A program made the position numbers and the translations under genes. This document shows positions 38,956-48,800 of a DNA stretch of 64,000 nt, in pieces. Source of the stretch: a virus; the IMG/VR virus record IMGVR_UViG_3300005582_000001, positions 48,931 to 112,930 of that record. The stretch is one strand, 5' to 3'. The notes under the pieces were generated by a model, which did not search any database, had not been told where the DNA came from, and worked only from the letters and a program-made list of their open reading frames with translations. Numbering within the stretch: the stretch's first letter is position 1; the number at the start of each line of letters is the position of its first letter.

Positions 38956-39282
38956 TTGGCCTACGAGCAGCGCGATATGCAAGGAAGTTTGTTTGTCAAC
39001 GATCGCAAGGAGAAGGACAGCCACCCCGACTGGAGCGGCTCGATCATGATAAACGGGAAGGAATATTGGCTCTCGGGATGGACGAAGCAGGGCACTCGTG
39101 GCGAGTTCTATTCACTCGCCGTGAAGCCCAAGGAGGATCGGCCAGCCAGCCCTGAGCCTCGCCGCCAAGAGCCATCACGACAGGAACCAGCCCGGCGTGA
39201 GCCACCGCGCGCCGCAGCACGCCCCGGCCCGGTCGAGCCGCCATTCAGCGACGGCATTGGGGATGAATTGATCCCGTTTTGA
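38956..39282 (+). CDS. Single-strand-binding-like protein with acidic tip
   Basis: 108 aa from a TTG with AGGAA seven bases upstream. MQGSLFVNDRKEKDSHPDWS and SIMINGKEYWLSGWTK form a compact beta-barrel-like domain seen in small phage proteins. A disordered Pro/Arg linker follows, and the protein ends DGIGDELIPF, closely resembling the DDDIPF tip of bacterial SSB. I infer a phage SSB analogue that recruits repair and replication partners. There is no SSB fold signature beyond length and tip. Confidence 0.65.
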   Translation: MAYEQRDMQGSLFVNDRKEKDSHPDWSGSIMINGKEYWLSGWTKQGTRGEFYSLAVKPKEDRPASPEPRRQEPSRQEPARREPPRAAARPGPVEPPFSDGIGDELIPF

Positions 39283-39285
39283 AGC

Positions 39286-39852
39286 TCAGGCAACGTCCAG
39301 CATCCGGCGGATTTGGCAACGCGCGCTGAGCGACCGGCGCTTGACCTCCGAGAGATGGCACAGCACGCTCTCCGAAATCTCGCGCAACTGCTCTCCGCAA
39401 CAGAATCGCCACAACGCTTCTGATTGTCTTTCAGGGAGTCGGGACAGGCACCCCTTGGCTCGACTCACGTCCTCGGCGACAATCGCGGCCTCCAGCGGAT
39501 TGGCCTCGCGCGACTCGAACAGCGACACGAAATCCTCCTCATCCTCGCGGCCACCGCTCGGGCCAGAGAGAGTCTCGGGGTGTCGCTGCCGCGCACGACA
39601 CAAATCGGCAATCCGGTTTCTCGCGATCCGCCGGACCCACGGCCGAAACGCCCTGCCCGGCTCGAACGTGTGCCGTCTGGCCACGACTCGCAACAGGACT
39701 TCGGAAGTCAGATCATCCGCGTCATTGTGGTTCAGGCCGTGTCCGCGCGCCAGTGAGTGGATGATCGACGACGCGAGGGGATGCAGCGCGGTGAACGCCG
39801 CATCATCACCATCGCGGTATCGCGACATGAGATCGTCTTCGGGGTGCGTCAT
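39286..39852 (-). CDS. ECF-family RNA polymerase sigma factor
   Basis: 188 aa. Region 2: DADDLTSEVLLRVVARRHTF and AFRPWVRRIARNRIADLCR. Region 4: CLSRLPERQSEALWRFCCGE followed by SEVKRRSLSARCQIRRML. The linker between them is long and acidic. It would direct host RNA polymerase to phage (late?) promoters or act in host takeover. ATG overlaps the stop of the upstream gene. Convergent with the SSB-like gene. Confidence 0.88.
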   Translation of the reverse strand: MTHPEDDLMSRYRDGDDAAFTALHPLASSIIHSLARGHGLNHNDADDLTSEVLLRVVARRHTFEPGRAFRPWVRRIARNRIADLCRARQRHPETLSGPSGGREDEEDFVSLFESREANPLEAAIVAEDVSRAKGCLSRLPERQSEALWRFCCGEQLREISESVLCHLSEVKRRSLSARCQIRRMLDVA

Positions 39853-40313
39853 ACCATCACCGCCTTCCGTGCCGTGGAGTTGATCAGTTTCAGGACATCG
39901 AGCGCCTGCACTTCGCGGAATCGTCCCTCGTCGTCAGGGAGTTCGAGGCCGTAGGAGTTGCGGAACACGAGGCCGCTGTCGTGGTAGTAGTAGTCCCCCT
40001 GACTCCAGCTCCCCCCGTCGCTGTCGCAGCGCCGCCACCCGTCGGGGAGTTTTTTTCTCGCGATCACCCGATACACGGCCTCACGCGCCTCGGAATCAAT
40101 CCGTTCATGCGTCACCGCTTCGCGAAACGGAATCCCGTAACAGAGTTCGGCGATGTTGTCGCAGAAGCCCTCAACCTCCCGGTCGAGGCAGATGCCAAAC
40201 ATGGTGGCGACGTGACGCCGACGTGACGCATCGCCCTCCTCCAGTGCGCGAAACACCGAGAACTTGTTGACCCCGATTTGGCACATGGCCTTGAGCTTGT
40301 CGATTGCTTGCAT
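39849..40313 (-). CDS. Hypothetical protein coupled to the sigma factor
   Basis: 154 aa. MQAIDKLKAMCQIGVNKFSV starts a helical domain; the middle has REVEGFCDNIAELCYGIPFR and GDYYYHDSGLVFRNSYGLEL. The stop overlaps the sigma start (ATGA), an arrangement common for anti-sigma or activator partners, but no zinc anti-sigma motif (HxxxCxxC) is visible. Confidence 0.65.
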   Translation of the reverse strand: MQAIDKLKAMCQIGVNKFSVFRALEEGDASRRRHVATMFGICLDREVEGFCDNIAELCYGIPFREAVTHERIDSEAREAVYRVIARKKLPDGWRRCDSDGGSWSQGDYYYHDSGLVFRNSYGLELPDDEGRFREVQALDVLKLINSTARKAVMV

Positions 40314-40357
40314 GGTCTCCCTCTCAGTTAAAAAGAATCGTCTCGCCAGTTCTGTTT

Positions 40358-40720
40358 TTAAAACACGCCGCTGCTGAGCGCGTAACTCAGGTAGCGCGAC
40401 CGCTGCTCACGGTACGCCTGTAGATCCAGAGCATCGAAATCCTCGGTCTCGACGGCGAGCAGCAGGTCGGCCGCGATCAGCACGGCGTCCTCCGAGCAGT
40501 CGATGATCCCGCCGCAATCGGCATCGACCACGAGCGCCTCAGTGACGGTGGCGATGTCTTCCCCCGACAGAACTCGCCGATACGCTTCGATGGACCGGCT
40601 GAACAGCACTTCGGCGAACCAGTCGCCTCGCTCCCAGCGGTAGACCCGATCGGGTCCGCCGTAGATCGCGCTGACCGTCCACGTTTCATGCTCCAGCAGC
40701 AGGATGGGTTTCGTTTTCAT
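40358..40720 (-). CDS. Hypothetical protein
   Basis: 120 aa with AGGGAG before the ATG. KTKPILLLEHETWTVSAIYG opens a beta-rich N-terminus; acidic helical C-terminus (AADLLLAVETEDFDALDLQ). First gene of the short leftward unit that ends with the sigma factor. Not recognised. Confidence 0.65.
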   Translation of the reverse strand: MKTKPILLLEHETWTVSAIYGGPDRVYRWERGDWFAEVLFSRSIEAYRRVLSGEDIATVTEALVVDADCGGIIDCSEDAVLIAADLLLAVETEDFDALDLQAYREQRSRYLSYALSSGVF

Positions 40721-40919
40721 GTCGCTCCCTTTTCAATGGAATTGCCTAGAAGTTTCCACATGATATAGATTTAGTCGGTACTGTAAAGTCTCGAAATAGC
40801 GATGTTCCCAGCGAATTGTCCAAAACGCGCCGCCACGCGCTCCGAAACATTTGTGAGAATATTTTTCGCAATTCCAAGAAATCTGTGTCCTGAGGGGCCG
40901 TTTCTCCGTACTCAGGGGC
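40721..40919. promoter_or_regulatory. Divergent control gap with an inverted repeat
   Basis: AT-richer gap between the leftward hypothetical gene and the rightward RHH gene. CCTGAG (40889-40894) and CTCAGG (40911-40916) form an inverted repeat just before the RHH start, a possible autoregulatory operator. No clear -35/-10 pair by eye. Confidence 0.4.
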
Positions 40920-41126
40920 ATGACCACCACACCCACCATCGACAGACGCCGCAAGGCTGCTCACGAGCGACAATCCACTCAGGTCGTGTTTCTCGCGACG
41001 GAGGAATTTCGCGACCTACTCGACCGCGCGGCGTCGGCAGCGGGCTACTCCACCCGCACGGGCTGGATGACTCAGGTTCTAAACCGCGCGGCCCATCGCG
41101 CTCTCTCACAGAAAGCGACTCCTTGA
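40920..41126 (+). CDS. Ribbon-helix-helix-like regulator
   Basis: 68 aa. STQVVFLATEEFRDLLDRAA and YSTRTGWMTQVLNRAAH fit the beta-helix-helix layout of Arc/MetJ-type DNA binders. AGGGG lies just before the ATG. It overlaps the clamp gene and may repress this operon through the inverted repeat upstream. Confidence 0.65.
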   Translation: MTTTPTIDRRRKAAHERQSTQVVFLATEEFRDLLDRAASAAGYSTRTGWMTQVLNRAAHRALSQKATP

Positions 41127-42223
41127 AAGCCACCTTCCACCGACAGTCTCTCGCGTCGGCCGTGCGCGATGCCTCCCAGATCGTGCCGACGCGCACCACG
41201 AAGGACATCCTCAAGTGCGTCAAATTGACGATCGCCGGGGACGAGTGCCGGATCGAGGCCAATGACGGCGAGTCCCACGTTGTGCGCTATCTGCGGGGCG
41301 TCGAATGCGCACGCCCCGGCTCGGTGCTGATCCCGGCGGCCAAGCTCAACGCGATCCTGTCTGAAGTGACCGCCGAGTCGATCGCCCTCGACATGAACGG
41401 GACGGACTGCCGGATCGTGTGCGGCCGCGTCAAGCTCACACTGCCCACGCAGCCCGCCGAAGACTTCCCTTCGATCGCCGAGTGGGCGTTCGACTCGTAC
41501 CATACGATCAGCGCCGGTGAACTCAGCCGCGCGCTCAGGCGGACGCTCGTGTTCTGCGATACCGTCTCGACCCGCTACGCACTCGGCGGGGTGAATCTGG
41601 CCGTGGCGAATGGTGTCCGGGCGTCGTTCCAGTCCACGGATTCGCTGCGGGCCGCCGAGCAGATCGCGACTGTCGTGACCACGGGTGAGGACTCGCCACT
41701 GCACGGGGTGACTGTGGTCCCTCACCGGGGAGCATCGGCTCTGCTGTCGATGCTGGATGTCGATCCCGTGGACTTCGCGGCCGACGCCAATTCGCTCTAC
41801 GCACGGAGCGGCGACTTCACGCTGAAACTGCAATTCGTGCAGGGCCGGTTTCCGGATTTCAACAAGATTTTCCTGCCGATCGAAAACGTGATCCCGGTGG
41901 TGGTGGGGCCGCTGCGCGATGCGTTTCGGCAGTCTCTGCTGACAACCTCGCCGGACTCCAAGGGGGTGGGGATGACGTTCGGCGGCGGCACGCTGCTGCT
42001 CTCCAGCAAAACGGCCGACGAAGGCAGTTCGGAAGTGGACATTCCTGTCGAGTTCGCGGGCGAGCTGAAGATGTGCCAGAACGCCACCCTGCTGATGTCC
42101 GCGCTAAAGTTGTTCGACGGTGCGGATGTCCTCCGGATGTCGGTCTCAGAAAAATCGCTGACGATGACGCTGGCGACCGAAGACGGCTGGCGATTCATGC
42201 AGATGGGCTTGGCGGTCGAGTAA
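41123..42223 (+). CDS. dnaN: DNA polymerase III beta sliding clamp
   Basis: 366 aa from a TTG overlapping the upstream stop, exactly the usual clamp length; longer in-frame starts read through the RHH gene. The three-domain pattern is visible: LKATFHRQSLASAVRDASQI at the start, SVLIPAAKLNAILSEV, the domain-2 start FDSYHTISAGELSRALRRTL and the end WRFMQMGLAVE in place of the common PMR/L tail. A phage clamp tethers polymerase and binds partners through Q-x-x-[LM]-F-like peptides, several of which occur in this window. Confidence 0.92.
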   Translation: MKATFHRQSLASAVRDASQIVPTRTTKDILKCVKLTIAGDECRIEANDGESHVVRYLRGVECARPGSVLIPAAKLNAILSEVTAESIALDMNGTDCRIVCGRVKLTLPTQPAEDFPSIAEWAFDSYHTISAGELSRALRRTLVFCDTVSTRYALGGVNLAVANGVRASFQSTDSLRAAEQIATVVTTGEDSPLHGVTVVPHRGASALLSMLDVDPVDFAADANSLYARSGDFTLKLQFVQGRFPDFNKIFLPIENVIPVVVGPLRDAFRQSLLTTSPDSKGVGMTFGGGTLLLSSKTADEGSSEVDIPVEFAGELKMCQNATLLMSALKLFDGADVLRMSVSEKSLTMTLATEDGWRFMQMGLAVE

Positions 42224-42241
42224 ACACGAAAGGCAACGAAA

Positions 42242-42454
42242 ATGGATCAGGAAATTCGGGACATTCTTCAATCGCGCGGCGAGGCCACATTCGACGAGGT
42301 GTGCGACGCAGTCGGGTGCTACTTCGATGTGGATCGCGGTGCGGTGCGGCAATCGCTCGTCGGCATCCATGCCGCGCAGCTCGGCGAGTGCAAGATTATC
42401 GGCTCGACGATCTTTTTTCCCCGCAACGTCGGGATGGACGGGTGGTGGGACTGA
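42242..42454 (+). CDS. Small winged-helix-like protein
   Basis: 70 aa with AAGG nine bases before the ATG. MDQEIRDILQSRGEATFDEV and VDRGAVRQSLVGIHAAQLGE suggest a small winged helix. Stop overlaps the next ATG (TGATG). Follows the clamp in the same operon. Confidence 0.65.
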   Translation: MDQEIRDILQSRGEATFDEVCDAVGCYFDVDRGAVRQSLVGIHAAQLGECKIIGSTIFFPRNVGMDGWWD

Positions 42455-42828
42455 TGTCGAAGTCCCCATCTTTCGCCGAGATCATCGCGGACTGGAGAGT
42501 ACGGCTGCTCGTGTCCGAGCGGGACGCTGTCGTCGCGCGAGAGAGCCACCAGCGGGTGGCGACATTGGCGCTGCGCAACCTGCTCAGTGGCATCGCCAAA
42601 ACACATGACGCGCCGATGTCATCCGAAGCACATCTCGACACGGCTATCGCCGCACTGGCGTCCGCCACGGACTGGCGACCGCAGAACGCGGAACTCGCCG
42701 AGATACTCGCCGACGCGATTGAGTTCGTGTCGCTCACGCGAGGCAGCGGATCAGCAAAACTCGCGTCGGAGTCAGGGGAACCCACCGGTAGAATGTGGCA
42801 ACCCGATTCCGAATCTTCCCCCGAATAA
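42454..42828 (+). CDS. Hypothetical protein
   Basis: 124 aa from the ATG overlapping the previous stop. MSKSPSF begins a mostly helical protein with ERDAVVARESHQRVATLALR and an Ala-rich middle. It ends ten bases before the giant gene. Not recognised. Confidence 0.6.
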   Translation: MSKSPSFAEIIADWRVRLLVSERDAVVARESHQRVATLALRNLLSGIAKTHDAPMSSEAHLDTAIAALASATDWRPQNAELAEILADAIEFVSLTRGSGSAKLASESGEPTGRMWQPDSESSPE

Positions 42829-42837
42829 GGCTGCACC

Positions 42838-45800
42838 ATGCCCGCTGATTTCCTCGAAGCCCTCGCCGTTGCCGCCGCCCATTACCTGCCCGAGCATGAG
42901 TTTTCGGCAATGCCAGCCGATCTACCGCAGACGAAATATACAGGGAACAAGCCATACACAGGGAAGTTGCCGACCGGAACGGTAGGGCGCAAAGTCGCCT
43001 TACCTCCACCGCCACTCATCCACGGGACGGACGCCGCCGGATACCGGACTTCATTCGCGCCGACAGGCGGCGCGACCAAGGCAGCGGCCGATCCATACAC
43101 GGGCACATTCGGCCCGAAGCCACCTCCACCGCCAGAGATGGTAAGATTGAAGGAGCCGAGTCACTCGGACTTCCAAGTGCCGTTCCCCGCTGACGCACAC
43201 CGCGAACACCTCAGTGGCCTGGCCAGCATAGCAAAAAGCAATCCGGCGGCACTCCACCGGGACGATCACGCGGCCCTGTTGAGGCACTTCAGCACTCAGG
43301 CAAATCGGTTCTCCGATCGCGTCAAACGCGGCGAAAAAGTATGGCAGGGCGAGGCCGATCACTTCCAAGATGCCTCGCGAAGCCTGTCGAACCACATGAC
43401 CAGGCAGCAGCAGTTTTCTCGGCGATCCACCCCCGAGGAGATCGCGGCGAACGAAGCCGAGCCGACGCATATCCGGCGTCTCAAGATGCCGGACCACAAG
43501 GATTTCCATTCCGGCTATAGCTACGGCGAGACGTTTCACGGGCACGTCAACGACATGGCCGACCTGGCCGTAGCTGACCCGAGCCGCATTCACCCCGACG
43601 ACCATCCGGCACTGCATCACTATTTCGGGAAAAATCTGCACATCAAGCGCATGGGGCAGGCGTCCAAAATTCTGCGGGAACATGCCGCCAAGTCAGCAGA
43701 GTCAGCCAAGAAGCCATCGCCGCAGAAGCCCAACTATCGCGTGACGTTCTCGCGCGAGGAGACGGCGACGGAGTTCGCCCGCAAGGCCAAACCCGCCGCC
43801 GGTCAGAAGTCGATGTTTGGCGATGACGACGACGAGCCGAGCGCACCCGCTCCAGCACCAGCGGCGCAGGCGATCACACCCACCAAGGCCGGTGCCGGAG
43901 ACTGGGACGAAGACTTGCACCCGCGCGGCGATCACGGCAAGTGGGCGCTGGCGGAATCGCACGAGCCGCAGCCGAACCACATCCACGCTGACGTGCGCGA
44001 CCACGAAGGCGAGACGATGGGCTATCTCTCGCATCCTCACGACGGGACGACGAATGGCATCCGCGCGGCCCACGCCGAGGCCAAGGAGGGGTTGACCTCG
44101 GCCGGTCACGACTGGTCGAGTCCTCACACTCGCTGGGGCGCGACAGACCACACTGGGGAGCCACGGCATCACATCAGTCACGACGGCCAGCAATTGACGG
44201 ACGTGGCCGATCCCCGCAACGCCCAGCGCGGCCCAGGTGGCTTTGAGGCACCGCCGAAGAAGGCGCGACCAGCACCATACCCGAAGGCGCCGGAACGAGA
44301 AGACCGCAAAGCGGAAAGGGAAAGCGCATTCTATCCCAAGCAGGCAGCGGAGCCAGCCATCCCCGCCGACCTCGCCGAAAAGTACCCGTCGTTGGTGGAG
44401 CCGCACGCCGCTGCCCCCGAGCCGGAGCAGCACTGGTATGGGATGCACAACCGCCCGCCCGCGATCGGCGCGATCCCCAAGGGGAACTACGACCACAAGC
44501 CCCACGACGAGTTCCGGCACGGGCAGATTTCGTATGGCAGGCCGCTCACTGAAAAGGAGCAGTACGACTACGAACTGACTCCGATTCGCAACGATTCAGA
44601 AATTCCCGCGCTGGCGAGGGGCGTTGCCGAACGAATGGGACCGTACGTCGCGAAGTATTTGGCACCGGGCGCAGAGAAGCTGCTCAATGGGTTTCTCCGC
44701 CATGGACAATCCGCAAAAGATCTTGGGCACGTCGATCCCGAGAAGATTAAGGCCGAACTGCGGAAACAGCACGGATCAACCGAATCCACTCCCAGCGTCG
44801 CGGCCCAGGAGGAAGCTCCAGTCGGGAAACCGGCGAGCGACGCGCAGGAGGGGGCCAGTGACGGCCGGGAATCCGTAAGCAACGACACGCTGTTCAAGCG
44901 ATCCGGCCAGCAGTTCGAGGAAATTCAAAAGTCACTCGGCATCACCAAGCCGCAGATGGGACAGCAGGGAGCCGACGCCGTGCGCAAGGCTTTGGCGTCT
45001 CGCGTCGGCGGCCCCGTGATCGCCGAGATGCTCAAGGTCCACGAGCATAGCCCGGACGCATTCGCGAGACACGGATTCGCCACCGGCACCGAGGCTTATC
45101 GCGACTCGCTGAGTGGGAAGTTCTCGAAAGAGCAGTTGCTCGACGCCTCGCGATTCGCGGCCGGACACGAAAACGGCGATATGTCGCGGTTCGTGCGCGA
45201 CAGCATTCGCGGCGCGACAGCGACAGACGGTGGTGTTAGCGCCGAGGACCACGCACGCGCGCATCAGGCTGGCAGCCTAGATCGTCTCGCGAAATCGCAA
45301 GGCGCAGATGAGGCGAAGGCGACGAAGCGGCAGGCCGATGATTTGATGGTTCCGTCACCGCCCGCGTCAGGTGACGCGAATCATGGCTCGCCAGCTTCTT
45401 CCGAGGCTGACTCAGAATGGAACCACCAGCACTCCGACCAAGAGAAGGGCTATCGAGAGCAGGAGCGGACGTTTAGCGAGGTCATGAATGATCCGAGCAA
45501 GTCGTCGCTGAGGGATTTGACGCTGGCGTATGGACAGGGCACGCACCTGATGCGGCACTGGGACCGTCGCGCCGAACGCGGAGAGATCACAGCCCAGCAG
45601 CGCGACGACCACAATGACGGGATGCGGCGTGAACTCGACCACATCAGTAGCCTCCAGAGGGACTACATCAACGGGCGGAAAGCCGCGCCCGCCGACGACA
45701 TGAGCCGCGCCGAGAAGATTGCCGAAGAGGCGTATCACTCGAAGACGCCGCTGGAGTCAGTCGCTCGCAACATGGGATTGACCAAGAGCGAATGGCATGA

Positions 45801-48800
45801 CGAACGAGCCGCAGCATCGAAGCTCCACGGCGAGTTGAGTCAGTACGATGGCGAGCCTGCGCAGCCGAGCAAGGCCCGCGCGAAGGCGATGGCGAGTCAG
45901 CAGGCCAAGCAGGCAGCGGAGCCGCTCCCCGCCGACATCGCCGAGAAGTACCCGTCGTTGGTGGAGCCGAAGCCAAGCCACAAGCACATCCCTCTGTACC
46001 AGAACCCGCCAAAACGAGAGGGCGATCTCGAAGTTGACCACGACCCCGACTACCATGTGACGCGACACGCCGACAGGCTGAATGACGCAATCACAGACGC
46101 CAAGGAGAGCGGCGGGATAGACGCACCGTCGATCCAGAGCCGACACCGAATCGCCAAGGGGCTGAGTCCCGACGAGATGACGCGGCTCGGCGAGCATCTC
46201 GGGATCGAAGACACCTCGCCCCGTGGTGTGCAGGAACACATTCAGGCTCAATTGGAAGACGCGATCAGCCAGCACGGACAGAACACCTACGCCGCCGCCG
46301 GATCGAACCCCGGCAATCGCCCAGACGACTCATCGGGAGCAGAACGCCGAGTCAAGGCCGCCGCCGCGAAGCTAGTGGAACTGGACGACAAGCCGTTCTC
46401 GCCGTACTGGCAAGACAAACGATCCGAGGCCAAGAAGGAACTCGCCGCCGCTAAGGACGAGATGAATCGGTCCACGAATGCCGCGCGAGACTCCAAGCCG
46501 GAGGCAGCGAAGCCATTCCGGCCCGAGGCGGTCCCCGGCCAACAGATGGGCATGTTCGGCGAGGAGAGATCGGGACAAAAGCAACTCTTCAACGTCGTGA
46601 AGCCGAAGCGAGGCGACAAGCCGCAAGCTGTCGCGCCGTCAGAATTGGAGAGGATCGGCGACGAGATTGACGCACGTCAGGCGGAACGTCAGCCGCTGCC
46701 GGGGCAGAAGTCGATCGCGGAACCTGAAGATCAAGAAGACGAGAAGACGTTTCCATCGCAATCTGAAGTCGATTTCGCGAAGACTCTAGCCCAAAAACAT
46801 GGTTCTCCAGTCTCTCCCGTAACATCAGCAAGCGGGCGACATGAGTTGGCGTCTCGGTTCAGTAACATGCTGGAAAGGGCCGCAGGCAAGTCCACAGACG
46901 AATTGGAGTTGGAACAAATCCTGTCAGCGGCAAAGGGGAAGACGGATGAGAGCCGCGTTGCATGGGCGATTGCAAACAATCCGCATTCAAGCGACGCCGT
47001 GTTCGAGAAAGCAAAAGCAAACGAGGCGATGAGGGAGATGTCTCCCGATTCCGCCATCAGCCACCTTGATGCCCGCCGAGCCGAATTGAGGAAGAATCGC
47101 GGCCTTGCGGCACCATCGCAGTCGATCGAGGAGCAGTACCCGTCGCTGAAGGAGCCACCGGCAGGCGATATCGCCAAGCGAGTCTCGAACGACGAGTTCG
47201 CCGACGGGGACTGGGATCAGGCCCACAGCGGACTCGCCAGCGAAATCGTCCAGTCGAAGATGGTTCAGGGCATGAAGGGGATCGAAGGCCGCGAGTACGG
47301 GATGCGCGAGCATTCCCCCGGCAAGTGGCAGATGGTTTCACGACCGGGCAAGACGGCGGAACAGATCAAACGAGACAAGCCATCAACCCAGCGAGAAGCA
47401 GACGAAGCAGTCGTCTCGTCGAATATGCGATCCAATCTCTTTGATGAAATGAGGGACGAAAAAACGCAGTCGGATCGCAAGGAAAAAGTATCGAAATGGA
47501 GGGGCCAGTACGCCGATTCGCCGCGAGAGAACATCGCCTCTGGAGACATAGCAAGGCACGACTGGGAAAAGGCTATTCAAAACGGAGTTGCGCCAGCACG
47601 TCTCTCCGAGATGGTTGAAGACGCAATCAGGTCGGGCGCTTTAGACGCCGGTGTCGGGAAGCACCTGAAGGAAAAATTCTCCGTCGAGGAGCAGTACCCG
47701 TCGCTGAAGGAGCCAGCGGCACCCGAAGGCGCGGATGAGTCGCACTACCGCGACAACCTGAAGGACATAAAGAAACACGCGGCGACTGCTAAGGCCGTCG
47801 CAAACTCAGGCGTCAACGCCGGTCACAGTGTGCAGAAAATGATGTCGGACTTCCGAGATAACGGGATGATGGAGGGGGACGCGCGCCGGACAATTCTCGA
47901 CGCATTCGACCGCACGGGTGTCCCTGTCAATCACGGAGACGCGAAGACGGCGGAACCAGCGTCCGTCGATCACAAAGAGGCCGAGCTACTCCGACAGCAG
48001 ATCGCGAAACTGGAGGGACACGCTGAGAAGCTGGACAAGGGCGCGGCGTCACTCAAGGCGAAAGAATACAAGCCGAACAGCGGGCGGATCACGAAGCTCG
48101 ACCAGTTCGGCGAAGAGGTGGGAACGCAATCCATCGGCGACGTGAACGAGAGGCGTCGATCAAGGTCGATTGACCTATCGAGCCACCAGTCACAGGAGAA
48201 CCGCGAACTCGTCGCGAAGCTCAAGGGGAAACTCGCTGCCACCGAGAAGCGGATCGAGAGGGATGCGCCGTATCAGGACGACGGCAAAACAGAAGACGAA
48301 CTGATGGGCGAATGGCTGAAGGAGACTCACCCGGAGCTGGCAAACAAGTCTCCGAAGGCTGAACCGCCAACTTCCGGCCGAGAGAACAACGCAAAGATCA
48401 TCCGCGCCGAGAAGAAAATCTCTGACCTGCGACAGGAGAAGGCGCGGCTCGCGCCGGGCCTGAAGATCCCCCACAAGGCCAGCGAGGCGGAACTCGGGAT
48501 CGCGGCTCTCGATGCCAGGATCGCGAAGGCGCAAAAGTCACTGGATCAGGTGAAGGCCGAGTCCGGCTTCAAGTCCGCGCCGGACATCACCGACCAGTAC
48601 CCGTCGCTGAAGGAACCGGAAGCGGTGGCGAAGCAGCCTCATGAGATGACAAAGGACGAGTACGTCCGACAGTTGCCGGAAGGTGAAGAATACCAGCGGC
48701 ACGCCAAGGAGTGGGCAGCAATTTCCGGCGACAAGGAATTAAGGAGACTGTCAAGGCAGCAAGAGGAACATGGATGGGAGAAGCCTCCCACTTACAGCGA

